Below are positions 34,760-44,643 of a stretch of DNA of 64,000 nt, one piece after another. Under the pieces are notes generated by a model. That model ran no database searches. It saw nothing but the letters and a program-made list of their open reading frames with translations, and was not told the DNA's origin. The first letter of the stretch is position 1. Every line of letters begins with the position of its first letter. Made by a program: the position numbers and the translations under genes. Source of the DNA: Coleophoma eucalyptorum (taxonomy: Eukaryota; Ascomycota; Leotiomycetes; Helotiales; Dermateaceae); contig JALRME010000010.1 in the NCBI GenBank assembly GCA_026120035.1, forward strand, positions 248,001-312,000, written 5' to 3'.

Positions 34760-35756
34760 AGCTCAAAGCTCGGACTCACAGGCAGTGGCAACCCGCAGGA
34801 CGAATAGCGATGGACTCGCTTTCATTCAAAATATCTTCTTAATCTGGCTCATATTGAAGAGCTTCGTAGTGTGGTAATAGCTGACGCCACTGCTCAGCCA
34901 AATCGACACTCACTTGGTACCAGATTCCCCTTCTTTTCCAGAAAACAATCCTTTCTTCATTCTTGAGAGGATTACTAGGGTGGAACAGTGGCGTTTTACA
35001 GGGACCGTTTCAATGTTCGTTTATGTTTGCGTCTCTCTTTCATTATGACGTTCGGAAATCGGCTTTTGTGCTAGGGTTGCATATCTTTTTCCTTTCTTTT
35101 CGGAAAGTGAGCATACCATTTTGTTTTTGTTTCGCTTGTCTGTTATTTTGTTATCTTCTTTATGCTGCCTTGCTCGCTTTGTGTGCAAGTTGCAAGGGGT
35201 TCTTCTAGCTACTAGTATGTTTGATGGTAGCAGAACATCATGTTTATAGGTTGGAGGGGGGGAGGGACAGACAGAAAGATCTTGTGATAGCGGTTGCAAA
35301 TGGGAAGTGGTATGATTCAATAGATGTGATATGGACTGATGAATGGAATGGAACTGGAAATAAAAAAGCATTTCATCTCATGGTCATGTGAGTTTGTGAT
35401 TTGAGGTTTGCTCGTACATGATTTGACTGGTTGTTTGGAGACTTCGACGAGATTTATCCATGTGTGTGTATGTGTGTGTTTTTATGCTAAGGCCGGTATT
35501 TGGGCTGAAGTTAATGTGTCGTCTACTCTTTGCTCTGGAAACTACCTACATCAAAAGCAGGAACCTAAATTTGGCGGCTTGTTTCCCCATATACGATGTT
35601 TAGCTCTTCCTACGATAATATGTAGCTTACGTCGTGAGATATTTAAAGTTTTACTCTTAGATAAACCGATGTAAGAAGCGAAAAGGCTTTTGCGGGATTT
35701 TTACGAAGTATATATTAATGAATAAGATCCTGAATATCATAATTCGTTTATAATTA
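34760..35756. other. 3' region of BEM1 and upstream of tRNA
   Basis: No gene supported. T-rich transcribed-looking tail, an AATAAA near 35357 and a short GT-rich run at 35462-35478. Confidence 0.55.
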
Positions 35757-35848
35757 GACCGGTTGGCGCAATGGTAGCGCGTGGTCCTCCTATTGCAATA
35801 ATGTGCTTTGTGAGACTGAGGTTGAGGGTTCGAGTCCCTTGCTGGTCG
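35757..35848 (+). tRNA. tRNA-Arg (anticodon CCU) with a 20-nt intron
   Basis: Folds as a full cloverleaf. Acceptor GACCGGT pairs with GCTGGTC (one G-U, one U-G), followed by discriminator G at 35848. The D arm is GCGC-AATGGTA-GCGC. The anticodon stem TGGTC pairs with GACTG around loop CTCCTA..A, with anticodon CCT at 35789-35791. The variable loop is AGGTT, and the T arm is GAGGG-TTCGAGT-CCCTT. A 20-nt intron (35793-35812) sits at the canonical place one base 3' of the anticodon. The TTGGCG..AATGGTA..GCG and CTCCTAA features match fungal tRNA-Arg(CCU). It decodes AGG. A T run (ACTTTT, 35851-35857) just downstream suits RNA polymerase III termination. Confidence 0.93.
35793..35812 (+). other. 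tRNA intron
   Basis: Twenty nucleotides between position 37 (A) and position 38 (A) of the tRNA, to be removed by the tRNA splicing endonuclease. The boundaries follow from the anticodon stem pairing TGGTC/GACTG. Confidence 0.8.
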
Positions 35849-36788
35849 AAACTTTTGCTTTTTGGGGATTCTTTGTTCTTTTGCATCGAGTTGGATTAAA
35901 ATGCACTCGGCTGTTGTGTTCCTGCTTTGCAGGCTTGTTGTACCATTTACTTTGTTTTGCTAGAGAACCATGCAAAATAATCGTGCTGTATCTGGGTGAT
36001 CATTAAGCGAGATAGCCTAAACATACCCTGGTATCCTACACTACCACGTTAACTACCCAGCCAGCCAGCTACGAACTGGATGTCTTAAGGAGTTAAAAGT
36101 TAATAAACATTTTTGCCACCCGAATAGTCTGGTAGGTCTCTCCATGTTCGGTTTAACTAGCAGTCATCCTACACGCTTAATCGCTTGCCCTTTTCGTCTT
36201 CTGGTAGGCGGGCGTGTGTTGGGTCAGCGGCGTCTATCTGGAATGGGAAGGCGAGATAAGTCACGATGATTTGAGTGGAGGAAAAGCGGCGTGCATAGTA
36301 TAAAAACAGACCTAGTCCAGACTTATATACAACTGAATTATTGGTTAGACATGGAACACAGGAGGGAGGGAAATTAGAGACACCGCGGGCCTCCTGCCAT
36401 CTTTGATTGCTCCTAAGCAGCCTACTCTATTTATGAAAGAGACACAGCGTCAGTGGGCTGTGATACCAAGAGAAGTAGACGAAAAGGACTAATTCGTAAA
36501 TAAAGCAACGGATATGGACAATAATATGCCTTGTTACAAAGTACAAAGCATGATTCAAAGTAGTTACACTGACCTTATCTGTTGGTATTCCACTTGATAT
36601 TATCAGACTGAGTTTCATTGAACCTACAAATGCCTTCAGTGCTTCCGTGAGGCAAACATTTACGACGCCGCCCTAAATATGACAAATCAAGTCTTCTTTC
36701 TCTACACCCCACGTACTCGCTTCTCCCAACCGAGCCTTGCAATCAGTCATCCAACATCATCAACAACAGCTTATTTATACTTGGAATC
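35849..36788. other. Spacer between tRNA and HIS2
   Basis: AT-rich. It contains a CCAGCCAGCCAGCTAC short repeat near 36058-36073 that resembles one near 29711-29727. The last 100 bases carry the C/T-rich leader of HIS2. No gene is supported. Confidence 0.5.
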
Positions 36789-37805
36789 ATGGCTTTCTCA
36801 ATGCACAGCCATTCGGGGCAGTTCTGCCCCGGCCATGCAAAAGATAACCTGGAAGAAGTGATCCAGACAGCCATAGCTCGGGGCATGGCCATTTTCGCGC
36901 TAACGGAACACATGCCTAGAATGTCAAGTAAAGATCTATACCCGGAAGAGGTAAACAATCCTCACCTTGCTAAAAACTTACATTTCTGACATCTGCAGGT
37001 TGCTCAAGGGGAGACTATTGCGTGGCATCCGCCGAGGCATGAGGCGTACCTCATAGAGGCAGCACGGTTGAAGGAGAAGTATGCGGGCAAGATTGAGATC
37101 TTGATTGGGTTTGAAGGTGAATGGATCCGCTCCGCATACGGACCTTTCATCACCACTTTTGCCTCAAATCCAATGGTGGATTTCTTCATCGGGTCTGTGC
37201 ATCATGTTCACGAGATCCCGATTGACTATGACAAGGCTATGTATAGTCAAGCACGAGACGTAGCTGGCGGCACTGATGAGAAGTTGTTCGAGGACTATTT
37301 TGACCTGCAACTGGAGATGCTGGAGACTTTGAAACCCCGAGTGGTTGGTCATTTCGATCTTATTAGACTTTTAGCCGATGACCCAAATGTGGATTTGAAG
37401 AGCATGAAGGGAGTGTGGGAGAAAGCCGTTAGGAACCTCAAAGTGGTGGTCAAGCAGGGTGGATTATTGGAGATTAACTCCGCTGGTTTGAGGAAAGGTC
37501 TCAAAGAACCTTACCCTGGTAGGAGTATATGCGAGGTAAGATGCCCAGCTCTTATAACACGAGGCTCTTAACTCATATCTCGGCAGGAATACTTAAAGAT
37601 GGGTGGGATGCTGACCTTGTCTGACGACAGCCATGGTATCGAGCAAGTTGGAACCAATTACATGAAGGCTATTGACTATACAGAAAGCCTCGGAGTGGAA
37701 ACGTTATGGACACTACAAAGTTCAAAAGATGTTGGAAATAATGAGAGGGTGACTGTATTACCCGTTGCGTTATCGGCTGTTAGGGCAAGCTTCCGCAGTT
37801 CCTAA
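36789..37805 (+). CDS. HIS2: Histidinol-phosphatase (PHP family)
   Basis: Removes phosphate from L-histidinol phosphate, the penultimate stage of histidine synthesis. Exons 36789-36950, 36999-37535 and 37587-37805 (introns 48 and 51 bp, GTAAAC..TGCAG and GTAAGA..GGCAG) give 305 aa. PHP metal ligands are all present: MHSHSGQFCPGH near the N-terminus, LTEHMP, GFEGEW, GSVHHVHE, VGHFDLIRL and LSDDSHG in the last exon. Length and motif order match yeast His2 and bacterial HisK-type PHP phosphatases rather than the HAD-type enzyme. The ATG is followed by Ala-Phe-Ser and directly precedes the first metal motif, so little N-terminal sequence is missing. Confidence 0.94.
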
Positions 37806-38201
37806 GTAATGCCAAAGTGGAGAAAGTAGATATAGATTTGGGATTGGAAGGCGCCATAGGAAGTATTCATTGAGCTCATAAATAGAATTGTTGACAGCGT
37901 CAAACGTAAATTCCATATGCAATATATAAGTACCACAGAATTCTCAATCTCTATTTCAGGGCTCTCCAGTAGGTAATACATTATCTTAATTGTGATGTTA
38001 GACATTTTCGGGCTGGATGTCTGGCATGCTTCCGTAGCCAATCTTTATCTGTCTTTCAAATGCACGAACAGCTCCATAGGTTGCTTTCAATCCTTGTAAA
38101 TAGAGAGGCATTGCACAATCACTCGCACTAAGGTTTTACAGGTCACAGCATTAACCGTAACAAAATACTGTAGATATAGCACTTGTCTACTCCTTTGCTA
38201 A
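37806..38201. other. Convergent spacer HIS2 / RAD4
   Basis: AT-rich 396-bp region between two stop codons. Nothing supported beyond 3' ends. Confidence 0.6.
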
Positions 38202-41200
38202 TCACTCACCATCTTCATCTTCAGAGTTCTCAAAATAGTGACTCTTCAAGGCAGTCTCGCTCTTACGTGCAGCATTGCGTCTCGGCGTCTTCCTTATACC
38301 TCTGGCTGCTTTGGGTGACGATGTTGCTCTCCTCCGTTTCGCGCCTGGCGTTTTCTTCGGGATCTCAACCTCCGAACTTTCATCATCTTCATCTTCAAAG
38401 TCGACGACTTTACGCTTTCGCTGACTTGTACCTCTGGGCGCTACTGTTTTCCCGCGCCTAGCTGGAGTCTCCGAGTTGGCAGTTGAGTTCGTAGTAGGTC
38501 GACCACGTCGTTTGGCAGGTGTGACATTTTCTGAACCAGAGAGCCTATCCTCCTCTTCCGCAGCAGTCTCCAATCGAGCCTCAGGCTTTGCATTGTTCTC
38601 GAAAGATTGCGGTGTAGGATAGGCCTGGCCTGCTGGTTGTAGATCATCATGGCCTTCCACGAAAAAGCCTCCACCTTGCTCGTCATCCTCGTCCTCATGA
38701 ACGACAGGGAAAAAGCTGGAATGATTAGGTACCTCCTCTTCATCATGTCCTTCTGGGAAAAAGCCACCGGCCATATCTTCGTCTTGTTGTCCCATGCTCT
38801 GTGCAGCTCGCTCCTCACTAAGATCAGTTGCCTTGCTTTTATTTTTATTCGTCCAAGGGTTCAGAGCATCGACCTCGTGCCCGATCTCTTCTCCGTATTC
38901 TTCACGTACTCTCTCAATTATTCTCATACCCATAAGCATTTTTCGCCACATTCCAATAGCAGCTTTCGTACGCTTCTCGTCTTCTTTCCGCAGACGCTCT
39001 TGCTCATCCTTTCTCCACTGCTCTATGACCATTTCGTAGTTTTCCTCTGCTATAACCACTCCAGTGATAATTGGTATTGCCATGCGTGCGCCGAATTCAA
39101 ATCCAGTTACAGCTTCGGCGAAGTCTATTCCTAACTTCTTACATATCTTGGCAGTACCACGTCTTGGAATGTGCACTGCTCCAACTGGTACCATTGAGTC
39201 GACATATACATCCATATTCCCGTAGGCGTTCTTGGGTATTACACCATTCTCAATTGGTGGCGGAATGATCCAGTCAGTCTGATCAAAGGAATATAAGCCT
39301 TGCAACATTTTCTGCCCTGTCGCATGTTCTGCCTCTGCGAGTTCGCGCTTGCGATTCGTTGTGGCTGCACGATAAGGCACCCGTTTCAACGGTTCCTCTC
39401 CTTCGAGTGGTGCCCTCCCTTCCTTATGCCACGTCTCAACCGACTTACACTTTACGACGTCCTTGCGGAGAAAGACTTTCTCTTCCGTAACAGAATCGCC
39501 TTTACCCTTGACCATGAACATTTTTACATGTTTGGCCGATGGCAATAAAGCTTCCTCTCTTTTTAGGTGGCGCTCCAAAACAAAATCCGGAGAGGCTTTG
39601 TAGGACTGCAAAGTTTCCTCGCCCTCCTTGACCTCTTTCTTTTCAGGCTTAATAATCTTGAGATCTGTCGCATCTTCGTGTTCATCAATTTCTGTCAGTG
39701 GAGTCTTTCGCGATCCTCTCACGTAACCACTCATGACTGTTTTGAACCAGTCGTATTCTTCATGGCGCTTGACTTTGCCTTTGTGATTGTAGACAGGGAC
39801 TTTCTCAATCGGAATACGGTTGCCCTTTGTCCTTCCTGGCCACGTATGGCGCTTCAGATACCTTGTGGTAATGTCTTTCGCTGTGCCATCCGCAGAGTGT
39901 CCAACGATGTACGAAGTAACTTGCTTGGCCTTTTCCGCCTTTGCACCACGGGGCTCAAATTTTTCAAGAAGGTCTGGTGTGGTTGCCACAATCTTTAACA
40001 CCATCGCATCCACAGGTGTGAAAGTGTTCGTCAGAGGCGAAAGGACTTCAGACCAGTAATGGGGATAAAGAAGGTCCTTATCAAAGGGTTTTGAGGTTAG
40101 GCCAGGGCGTCTTTTTGCAGGCGTTACGTCTATAACTGAAGAATCATCATCCTCACTTTCCGTATTTTTAACCTCCGGCTCGGAAAGGTCAATCGGAGTA
40201 TCCTTAAGCCCATTCCCACGAGAGCTCCTCCTATACTCGTTATTTCTATCTTTTGATTTGCCTTGTCCAGGCGCCTTTCCTTTACTCTGACGAGATATCT
40301 TCGTTTTCACTACAGTCTCCATATCGCCCTCGGCCTCCTCAAAATCACTCTCGCCGTCTAAATTTATGTTGACTTCATAAGCTCCAGGATTATGGAAGTT
40401 CTTCTGTTTTTTTGGAGCAGCATCCTCATTTTTGTTCCAACCAAACCCAACAGGTTGGAGATTAGCAACCATTCGGGCTTCCAGCCCAATGGCTCGTAGC
40501 AAAGCAGTGAATAGCTGTGCGCCGAGATCGCGACTGCCCTCCAGTTTTTCTGCACACGTTCTGAATTCCTGAATATTCGTGACACGTTCACCATGAATTT
40601 GGGGATCATGTTTGTCTTTATTGAAACTTTTCATCTCTTCGTCCAGCCTTTCAAGAGACATGTATCCTCTTTTCCGCAGGCCCGGTGCAGTTATTCTGAA
40701 CATTTGTTTCCACCATTCTGACAGCCATTCGAGAAAACGATACAGGGGATCTCCCTGGCTTAACTCAATCTCACTCGCGGCAAGCTTTTGGGCGGGTTGA
40801 CCCCAATCTCTGGCACTTCTGGGATTGGTGTTCGCTTTTGCTGCCTTTCCCTTACCCTTTTCCATACCTTTCGAGCGTTCGAACCCCACATTATCGCTCA
40901 ATCCACTCCTTTCCCGCCATTTTCTGATCTTCTTCTGGGAGCCCGGATTGCTATGCAAATGCTTTAAGAGGATTTGGTGAACTTCTCCATCACACAACCA
41001 TGAATTTCTCACAGCATTATGCCAAAGTAGTGTTTGCACATGGATCTGATGTGTGCATATTCTGATCTGCCTTTCGATTTTACTGGGTCCCTTCTTCGTG
41101 CCAAGAGGATTTGTAAGTGAGATCCTCGTGTCTTTGGTCAAGGTCAATTCGAGATCACCAGATGGCGGAGGCGCAAGTGCGGGAAGTGCGTGTGTTTGTA

Positions 41201-41561
41201 CATCTTCGAATTCTATATCTTCATCGTCATCGTCCGACTCGACACTGATTTTCTGTCGCTTGGGATGAGGAACTTCTTCGAATTCGGAGTCAGATAATGA
41301 TGACAGGGAGCTCTCGCTGTCATCAGATACTGCTGCTAACTTTTCCAGCATAGCTTTGTTCCGATCGGCAGAGCTCTTGGAGCCTTTGGAGGAAGTGCCC
41401 GCATCAAGGTCCTCGAACAAGGTAGGCTTTCGAGGTCTGACGGAAGCGGCTTTGCTCGATCCTTTGTCTCTGGTCCTGCTTCCACCGTTCGCCCCCGAAT
41501 GCTTCGGCTCAGCCTCTGGCGAGGGACTCCTGAGGTTTTTGCGCGGCAGAAAAGGAGGCAT
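38202..41561 (-). CDS. RAD4: RAD4/XPC nucleotide excision repair damage sensor
   Basis: Recognises helix-distorting DNA lesions with Rad23 and recruits TFIIH. Single exon of 1119 aa from the ATG at 41561 (MPPFLPRKNLRSPSPEAEPK); the frame runs upstream without a better ATG in context. An acidic disordered N-terminus is followed by a Rad4 transglutaminase-like fold (LHSNPGSQKKIRKWRERSGL region to LFTALLRAIGLEARMVANLQ, then HYWSEVLSPLTNTFTPVDAM). The three beta-hairpin domains begin at SPDFVLERHLKREEALLPSA and continue through GLYSFDQTDWIIPPPIENGV and GNMDVYVDSMVPVGAVHIPR (BHD3). A helical segment and a long acidic/basic tail with nuclear-localisation-like KKTPGAKRRR follow. The stop lies inside GGTGAGTGATTAG, which resembles a splice donor, so a longer C-terminal isoform is possible. 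Confidence 0.95.
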   Translation of the reverse strand: MPPFLPRKNLRSPSPEAEPKHSGANGGSRTRDKGSSKAASVRPRKPTLFEDLDAGTSSKGSKSSADRNKAMLEKLAAVSDDSESSLSSLSDSEFEEVPHPKRQKISVESDDDDEDIEFEDVQTHALPALAPPPSGDLELTLTKDTRISLTNPLGTKKGPSKIERQIRICTHQIHVQTLLWHNAVRNSWLCDGEVHQILLKHLHSNPGSQKKIRKWRERSGLSDNVGFERSKGMEKGKGKAAKANTNPRSARDWGQPAQKLAASEIELSQGDPLYRFLEWLSEWWKQMFRITAPGLRKRGYMSLERLDEEMKSFNKDKHDPQIHGERVTNIQEFRTCAEKLEGSRDLGAQLFTALLRAIGLEARMVANLQPVGFGWNKNEDAAPKKQKNFHNPGAYEVNINLDGESDFEEAEGDMETVVKTKISRQSKGKAPGQGKSKDRNNEYRRSSRGNGLKDTPIDLSEPEVKNTESEDDDSSVIDVTPAKRRPGLTSKPFDKDLLYPHYWSEVLSPLTNTFTPVDAMVLKIVATTPDLLEKFEPRGAKAEKAKQVTSYIVGHSADGTAKDITTRYLKRHTWPGRTKGNRIPIEKVPVYNHKGKVKRHEEYDWFKTVMSGYVRGSRKTPLTEIDEHEDATDLKIIKPEKKEVKEGEETLQSYKASPDFVLERHLKREEALLPSAKHVKMFMVKGKGDSVTEEKVFLRKDVVKCKSVETWHKEGRAPLEGEEPLKRVPYRAATTNRKRELAEAEHATGQKMLQGLYSFDQTDWIIPPPIENGVIPKNAYGNMDVYVDSMVPVGAVHIPRRGTAKICKKLGIDFAEAVTGFEFGARMAIPIITGVVIAEENYEMVIEQWRKDEQERLRKEDEKRTKAAIGMWRKMLMGMRIIERVREEYGEEIGHEVDALNPWTNKNKSKATDLSEERAAQSMGQQDEDMAGGFFPEGHDEEEVPNHSSFFPVVHEDEDDEQGGGFFVEGHDDLQPAGQAYPTPQSFENNAKPEARLETAAEEEDRLSGSENVTPAKRRGRPTTNSTANSETPARRGKTVAPRGTSQRKRKVVDFEDEDDESSEVEIPKKTPGAKRRRATSSPKAARGIRKTPRRNAARKSETALKSHYFENSEDEDGE

Positions 41562-41878
41562 CTTGATGGTTGTTAGGATATTCGGAGGTTCAGAGAAAAA
41601 GACATCACGAGAAAACGCGGTTATAAGAATCTTGACGCGTAAAATGATTGCATGATAGAAAGGCCCGTTCAAAGGTACCGCCTCAAATGAGGTCATGGAT
41701 TTTAGCGCAAGGTTTAAAGATTTGATGGAGACAAAGAGATAAGCGATGCTTGCTTCCGAGAACTATTTCATTCTCATGCTCATTCACAGTCCTTGTTCCA
41801 CTCACTCTTTCTACTTTAGCTACTATTTTAGATAGCTCTTCTCTGCACTCAAGTTTAAAAGGTCGTCCCAAGTCCGCG
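41562..41878. promoter_or_regulatory. Bidirectional promoter RAD4 / MDP-1 phosphatase with MluI box
   Basis: 317 bp between two divergent start codons. It contains a perfect ACGCGT at 41635-41640 and an AACGCGG at 41614, about 75 and 55 bases from the RAD4 start. These resemble MBF sites, which would fit cell-cycle or damage-linked control of RAD4; this is inference. Confidence 0.45.
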
Positions 41879-42517
41879 ATGCCTAAGAAATTGTCGAAAA
41901 CACCAACGTCAGGCTCGATAGCTTCTCACGAATCTGCCACTGGCCCAGAAACATTGAACGATGGACTACCACTTCCTCGAATGATGGTTTTTGACCTGGA
42001 CTATACCCTTTGGCCATTCTGGGTAGACACGCATGTTACCGGTCCGTTGAAAGCGACGCCGCAAAACGATGCTGTGAAGGACAGGTACAACGAGTCTTTC
42101 GCATTTTACTCAGAGGTTCCAGGAATTCTCGCATCCTTACGAGAGAAGGATATTAAGGTCGGAGCAGCTAGTCGAACATCAGCTCCTGATCTTGCCAGAG
42201 AGACGCTACGGCTACTACACATTGTGGACGTCGATGGCAAGAAGAAGAAGTCGGTCGACTTCTTTGATCATATGGAGATTTACCCTGGGAACAAGATCAC
42301 GCATTTCAACAAGCTACAGAAGGCAACAGGTCTCAAGTATGAAGACATGTTGTTCTTTGATGATGAGACAAGGAATCGGAATGTTGAGACCCTGGGGGTA
42401 ACAATGTACCTCGTCCGAGATGGGGTCAACAAAGCAGAAATCAACAATGGTGTCAAGGAATGGAGGAAAAGGCATGGGCACGTCAAGCCTATTGTGACTC
42501 CTTCAAAAGAGTTGTAG
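41879..42517 (+). CDS. Magnesium-dependent phosphatase-1 (HAD family, MDP-1)
   Basis: Predicted 212 aa starting MPKKLSKTPTSG; the frame is open upstream but has no ATG before 41879. All HAD motifs are visible: MVFDLDYTLWPFWVDTH (nucleophile Asp and DxDxT), ASRTSAPDLARE (motif II), GNKITHF (motif III Lys) and LFFDDETRNRNVETLG (motif IV Asp pair). The absence of a cap insert and the DLDYTLWP signature place it in the MDP-1/Acid_PPase group, cytosolic Mg-dependent phosphatases reported to act on phosphotyrosine or sugar-type substrates. The physiological substrate here is unknown. It is head-to-head with RAD4. Confidence 0.92.
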   Translation: MPKKLSKTPTSGSIASHESATGPETLNDGLPLPRMMVFDLDYTLWPFWVDTHVTGPLKATPQNDAVKDRYNESFAFYSEVPGILASLREKDIKVGAASRTSAPDLARETLRLLHIVDVDGKKKKSVDFFDHMEIYPGNKITHFNKLQKATGLKYEDMLFFDDETRNRNVETLGVTMYLVRDGVNKAEINNGVKEWRKRHGHVKPIVTPSKEL

Positions 42518-42782
42518 GTCCTTGGTCTGATTATATATGACGGCATGATATGATTCATGGTTTGCATACAATTGGCGTTCCAGGAGGAATTCTTTCGCAA
42601 GAACAAGAATACTATTATACACCACATAGACCTCAGAGGCAAATTATGTAAGCGCTACTTTTTCCTTTCGATGCGACACTAGGGTTGGATTTGACAACTG
42701 TTCGATACTCGACCTCTCATACAATATTACACCAAATCCTCTCAGGCCTTTGCAGAAGACGTGTAACCTGTAGATAACTCGG

Positions 42783-43382
42783 ATGCTTATTGGGATCTCC
42801 GATACAACACCATTATTCTGTTCATTTCCCATGTTGATGGCGGCAGTCACATCAAAAAGCCTTCACGGAGGCTTTTATATTAGAACTGCGAGAGAGTCAG
42901 ACATTCCACTACTGGCAGCAGTTGAGCGTTCAGCTGCACATTTGTTTCATGCTGTGGATCTAAGCCATCTTGCCGATGGCCCAACTATGCCTCCATCAAC
43001 TTTGTCGTCTATGCAGTCGTTAGGCCATCTTTGGATTGCTGTCGACGATAAAGATATTCCTGTGGGGTTTATTTGTGGTGAAGTCGTCGATGATGTTTAC
43101 TTCCACATCGCAGAAGTGTCTGTCGCAAAGGATTTCCAAGGGGTAGGCATTGGCAGGCAATTGATGGACAGCATGATCAAAGCTGTCAAAATGCAGCATT
43201 GGAAAGTAGTTACGCTGACTACTTACAAACATCTTCATTGGAATGGACCATGGTATGCCAAACAAGGTTTCCGTGAAGTCGATAGCCAGGGACTGGGGAA
43301 AGGACATGGCGCGATTTTAAAGGCGGAAGCACAGCATGGCCATGACATGACCAAACGATGTGTAATGATTAAGGAACTATAA
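42783..43382 (+). CDS. GNAT-family N-acetyltransferase
   Basis: Single-exon 199-aa protein. After ~30 residues the GNAT fold starts with FYIRTARESDIPLLAAVERS. The acetyl-CoA binding motif A is VSVAKDFQGVGIGRQLMDSM (Q-x-x-G-x-G), and motif B-like WYAKQGFREV follows. A second in-frame ATG at 42831 (MLMAAVTSK) could be the real start. The substrate cannot be predicted; small-molecule amine acetylation is typical of this compact form. It lies 265 bp after the MDP-1 gene in the same direction, which in fungi does not imply co-transcription. Confidence 0.85.
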   Translation: MLIGISDTTPLFCSFPMLMAAVTSKSLHGGFYIRTARESDIPLLAAVERSAAHLFHAVDLSHLADGPTMPPSTLSSMQSLGHLWIAVDDKDIPVGFICGEVVDDVYFHIAEVSVAKDFQGVGIGRQLMDSMIKAVKMQHWKVVTLTTYKHLHWNGPWYAKQGFREVDSQGLGKGHGAILKAEAQHGHDMTKRCVMIKEL

Positions 43383-44643
43383 GACCACTAAAGGCTCTCA
43401 GAACATTGCATTGACTGAAGAATCGCTCGCAATTCCTGACATGATACAAGTTGTTATAATAGTCTAGGAAATCACCTCATCAGACTTACTCGGCTCAATG
43501 AAGACCATCGTCTTCTGCATACCATCTCAACCTGCGAGTCTATCTGAGAAATCGGAAAGTGAATTATTAAAACTACTTGAGGATTTGTGATATTGATTAG
43601 CTTAATGACCGAAATCGGTCTAGAAATTCACGGTGCTGCTCTACCTAACATAATTCGAAGGGTCCTGACGAGTACCACCCGCTGGTAACTAAAAAAGTCC
43701 TCTGGTCAGGGAAAGAAAATGGAAACATACATGCATGATACTTGAGAATCAATCTCGGGACAAGCAATATCGCGTGATTCTTCAGGGGCAGGTGGTAATC
43801 AGAACCCGGGACAGCGGTGCAGCACATTAGTCGATTTAGCTCTACATGGTCACCGGGCTACGAGTTGGCGCAGTGTTTACAATTCATGTATATGCGAGAC
43901 AGGGCCACTTTGGTGTTTTATTCAAGTTAACTGTGATGTCGAGAATGAGGAGCTATCTTTCCCAACGATGCATGTTATTGTCGTTATTGGTCTCACTGAG
44001 CTCGACAGCGGTTCTTATCAAGTTCGATATCGGATCTCCGCAGGACAACCAATGATCTCTTATGATGTCCTATTCCGTGAAATTCTCCCCATCCTCGGCC
44101 GTTTCCAAGCATTATCTTATCAGCACTTTGTCACTGCAGCACCTTTGTACTCATATCTATGTGTCTAGAGAAAGCCAGCTTGTCAGATTACTACGCCAAA
44201 AATTTACCATTGCCAGTCCTTTCAGCCTACAGACTACAGAGTATAGAGCAGCTTCCGATCTTCGCCTTGATTTCCCAAGCGCATCCAAGACCTCCAGAAA
44301 ACGGCCCTTGCAATCTTCGCATACAGTATCTTGATTGACTTGTGGAGTAGCTAGATAGATGTTCAGCCTAGCTGCCACGCATACTTTAACTGTACGGTGA
44401 ACAGGAGCTCTATTCTGACCAACTCGCTTCCTAGACACTTACTTTCTCACACCTTTGAACTCATTGCTATCACAATTCACCCTCTTAAAAGAAGGTGGCC
44501 GCAGCTCTACTTGACGTCAACGGACCGTGCCGCATTTGCGTGGTCGATATCGCTGCGGGGCTGTATATGTTTGCGCAGAACCCCCTAGTTTTAACGAGAG
44601 TATCCTGATAACAGATTACACGATAGCTGGCAACAGCGCTACG
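43383..44643. other. Intergenic region upstream of permease
   Basis: 1.26 kb without a supported gene. Short ORFs on both strands lack domains. Presumably holds the permease promoter and leader. Confidence 0.55.

Noticed and set aside
38649..39134. 161-codon plus-strand ORF inside RAD4
   Set aside because: Antisense shadow of a strongly conserved coding region.
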